Origin: an uncultured Megamonas sp.
GTDB taxonomy: Bacteria; Bacillota; Negativicutes; Selenomonadales; Selenomonadaceae
Length of the DNA stretch: 22,972 nucleotides
NCBI GenBank assembly: GCA_900554895.1
Contig: USIX01000014.1
Coordinates: 1-22,972 of the forward strand
Reading direction: 5' to 3'
Positions 22,368 to 22,972 of the stretch are shown piece after piece (the first letter of the stretch is position 1; every line of letters starts with the position of its first letter). A model generated the notes under the pieces. That model saw only the letters and a program-made list of their open reading frames with translations, did no database searches and was not told the DNA's origin. The position numbers were made by a program, and so were the translations under genes.

Positions 22368-22640
22368 TTATTTATCATTATAATGTCCCTTACATTGTAT
22401 AATTTCTATATCCCCATTATCAGATACAAAATATACTAAACGATTTTTTTCATCAATACGCCTACTGTATAATCCAGATAAATTACCTTTCAATAATTCC
22501 GGTTTTCCTAGCCCTTCCTTTGCTCCATTGCGGGATATATCCTTTAACAACATATTTATCCGTTTTAATACCTTTTTATCAGAAACCTGCCAATATAAGT
22601 ATTCTTCCCAGCTATTTTCACTGAAATTGAACTTTCCCAT
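22368..22640 (-). CDS. yoeB: Txe/YoeB-family toxin (ribosome-dependent mRNA interferase)
   Basis: 90 residues, YoeB length. It cleaves mRNA in the ribosomal A site. The opening FSENSWEEYLYW is typical, and the catalytic set is present: the Glu in LGKPELLKG, the Arg in LYSRRIDEKNRLVY and the His in CKGHY at the C-terminus. The ATG shares a TAATG junction with the antitoxin gene, so the two are translated together. It is lower in GC than most neighbours, compatible with transfer. Confidence 0.93.
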   Translation of the reverse strand: MGKFNFSENSWEEYLYWQVSDKKVLKRINMLLKDISRNGAKEGLGKPELLKGNLSGLYSRRIDEKNRLVYFVSDNGDIEIIQCKGHYNDK

Positions 22641-22906
22641 TACTCCATAGCCTCTAGCTCTTCCATAGTTTTAGAAATAACCCTGCCGGATTTTATCTGT
22701 TCATATGATTTTTGCAATGCTGTAATATTCTTTTCAGTATAAAACGGGTCATACGATACTTCAAACGGTATGCGATGTTCTCTTGTCATTTTTTTTGCAA
22801 AAATAATAAAAGCCGTTGTCATATTCATTCCAAGTTCTCGACATGTCTCTTCCATCGCCTTTTTTAATTCCGTATCCATACGAAAATTTACATTCGTTTG
22901 TGCCAT
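22640..22906 (-). CDS. RelB/DinJ-family antitoxin
   Basis: 88 residues. An N-terminal ribbon-helix-helix (VNFRMDTELKKAMEETCRELGMNMTTAFIIFAKKM, residues ~5-39) binds DNA, and the C-terminal part (from FEVSYDPFY) would wrap the toxin. RelB/DinJ antitoxins usually pair with YafQ or RelE; pairing with YoeB is common in Firmicutes. AAAGGGG precedes the ATG. It is the first gene of the operon and likely represses it with the toxin as co-repressor. Confidence 0.9.
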   Translation of the reverse strand: MAQTNVNFRMDTELKKAMEETCRELGMNMTTAFIIFAKKMTREHRIPFEVSYDPFYTEKNITALQKSYEQIKSGRVISKTMEELEAME

Positions 22907-22924
22907 AATAATATCCCCTTTCTG

Positions 22925-22959
22925 ATATTATTATAATATATTTATAATTACAATGTAAA
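22925..22959 (-). promoter_or_regulatory. Toxin-antitoxin promoter with overlapping palindromic operator
   Basis: Minus strand -35 TTTACA (22954-22959) and -10 TATAAT (22930-22935), spacer 18. The -10 lies inside a 6+3+6 inverted repeat, ATATTA-N3-TAATAT (22925-22939), the expected place for RelB-type autorepression. Confidence 0.6.
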
Positions 22960-22972
22960 TATAGTTTCATTA

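Noticed and set aside
1..22972. CRISPR array, prophage, rRNA or tRNA genes
   Set aside because: No regularly spaced repeats, phage or transposase genes, and no cloverleaf or rRNA-like segment were seen.

Overview
The window reads as chromosomal DNA from an anaerobic, moderately AT-rich Firmicute, most likely of the Negativicutes (Selenomonas-like). This is inferred from three things: a Bacillus-like gene order around tmk, holB, ricT and rsmI; a eukaryotic-type (fold III) lysine/ornithine decarboxylase like the one that supplies peptidoglycan-linked diamines in Selenomonas; and strong AGGAGG-type ribosome binding sites. Genus was not determined. Apart from the first ~800 bases, every convincing protein gene lies on the minus strand.

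Region 1 (1-830): the 3' end of a VOC/glyoxalase-family gene, then a small exported protein of unknown function with two similar halves. It has a good promoter preceded by three 11-bp tandem repeats. Region 2 (803-8404): a housekeeping block, transcribed right to left. It runs from a fold-III diamine decarboxylase and a tiny two-helix membrane protein, through an Orn/Lys/Arg decarboxylase of the YaaO type, to tmk, a YaaR/DUF327 gene, holB, ricT, a TrmN6-type tRNA methyltransferase and rsmI. Several of these genes overlap or abut and are probably translationally coupled. Region 3 (8405-11231): transketolase with tandem promoters and a 540-bp intergenic stretch that may encode a small plus-strand RNA.

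Region 4 (11232-19433) is the most interesting part. It is a carbohydrate module with a glucitol-type PTS (IIA, IIB/C, IIC, plus GutM), a second IIC copy, a SorC-family regulator, a homoserine-dehydrogenase-like/SAF-domain oxidoreductase (the COG4091 group, to which I recall the Brucella DXP-reductoisomerase-like enzyme DRL belongs), a TPI-like isomerase, a GatY/KbaY-type class II aldolase and a YjbQ-family protein. No sorbitol-6-phosphate dehydrogenase is present, so the substrate is probably not sorbitol. A PTS that phosphorylates a branched polyol (apiitol or 2-C-methylerythritol), followed by a reductoisomerase running in the oxidative direction to a pentulose 5-phosphate, is a testable hypothesis. 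For apiitol the product would be xylulose 5-phosphate, the substrate of the adjacent transketolase.

Region 5 (19549-22972): feoA-feoB ferrous iron uptake, with a histidine-rich insert in FeoB; a ~350-bp structured intergenic repeat-like element; and a RelB/DinJ-YoeB toxin-antitoxin pair with an operator-like palindrome over its -10 box. No rRNA, tRNA, CRISPR array, transposase or phage gene was seen.
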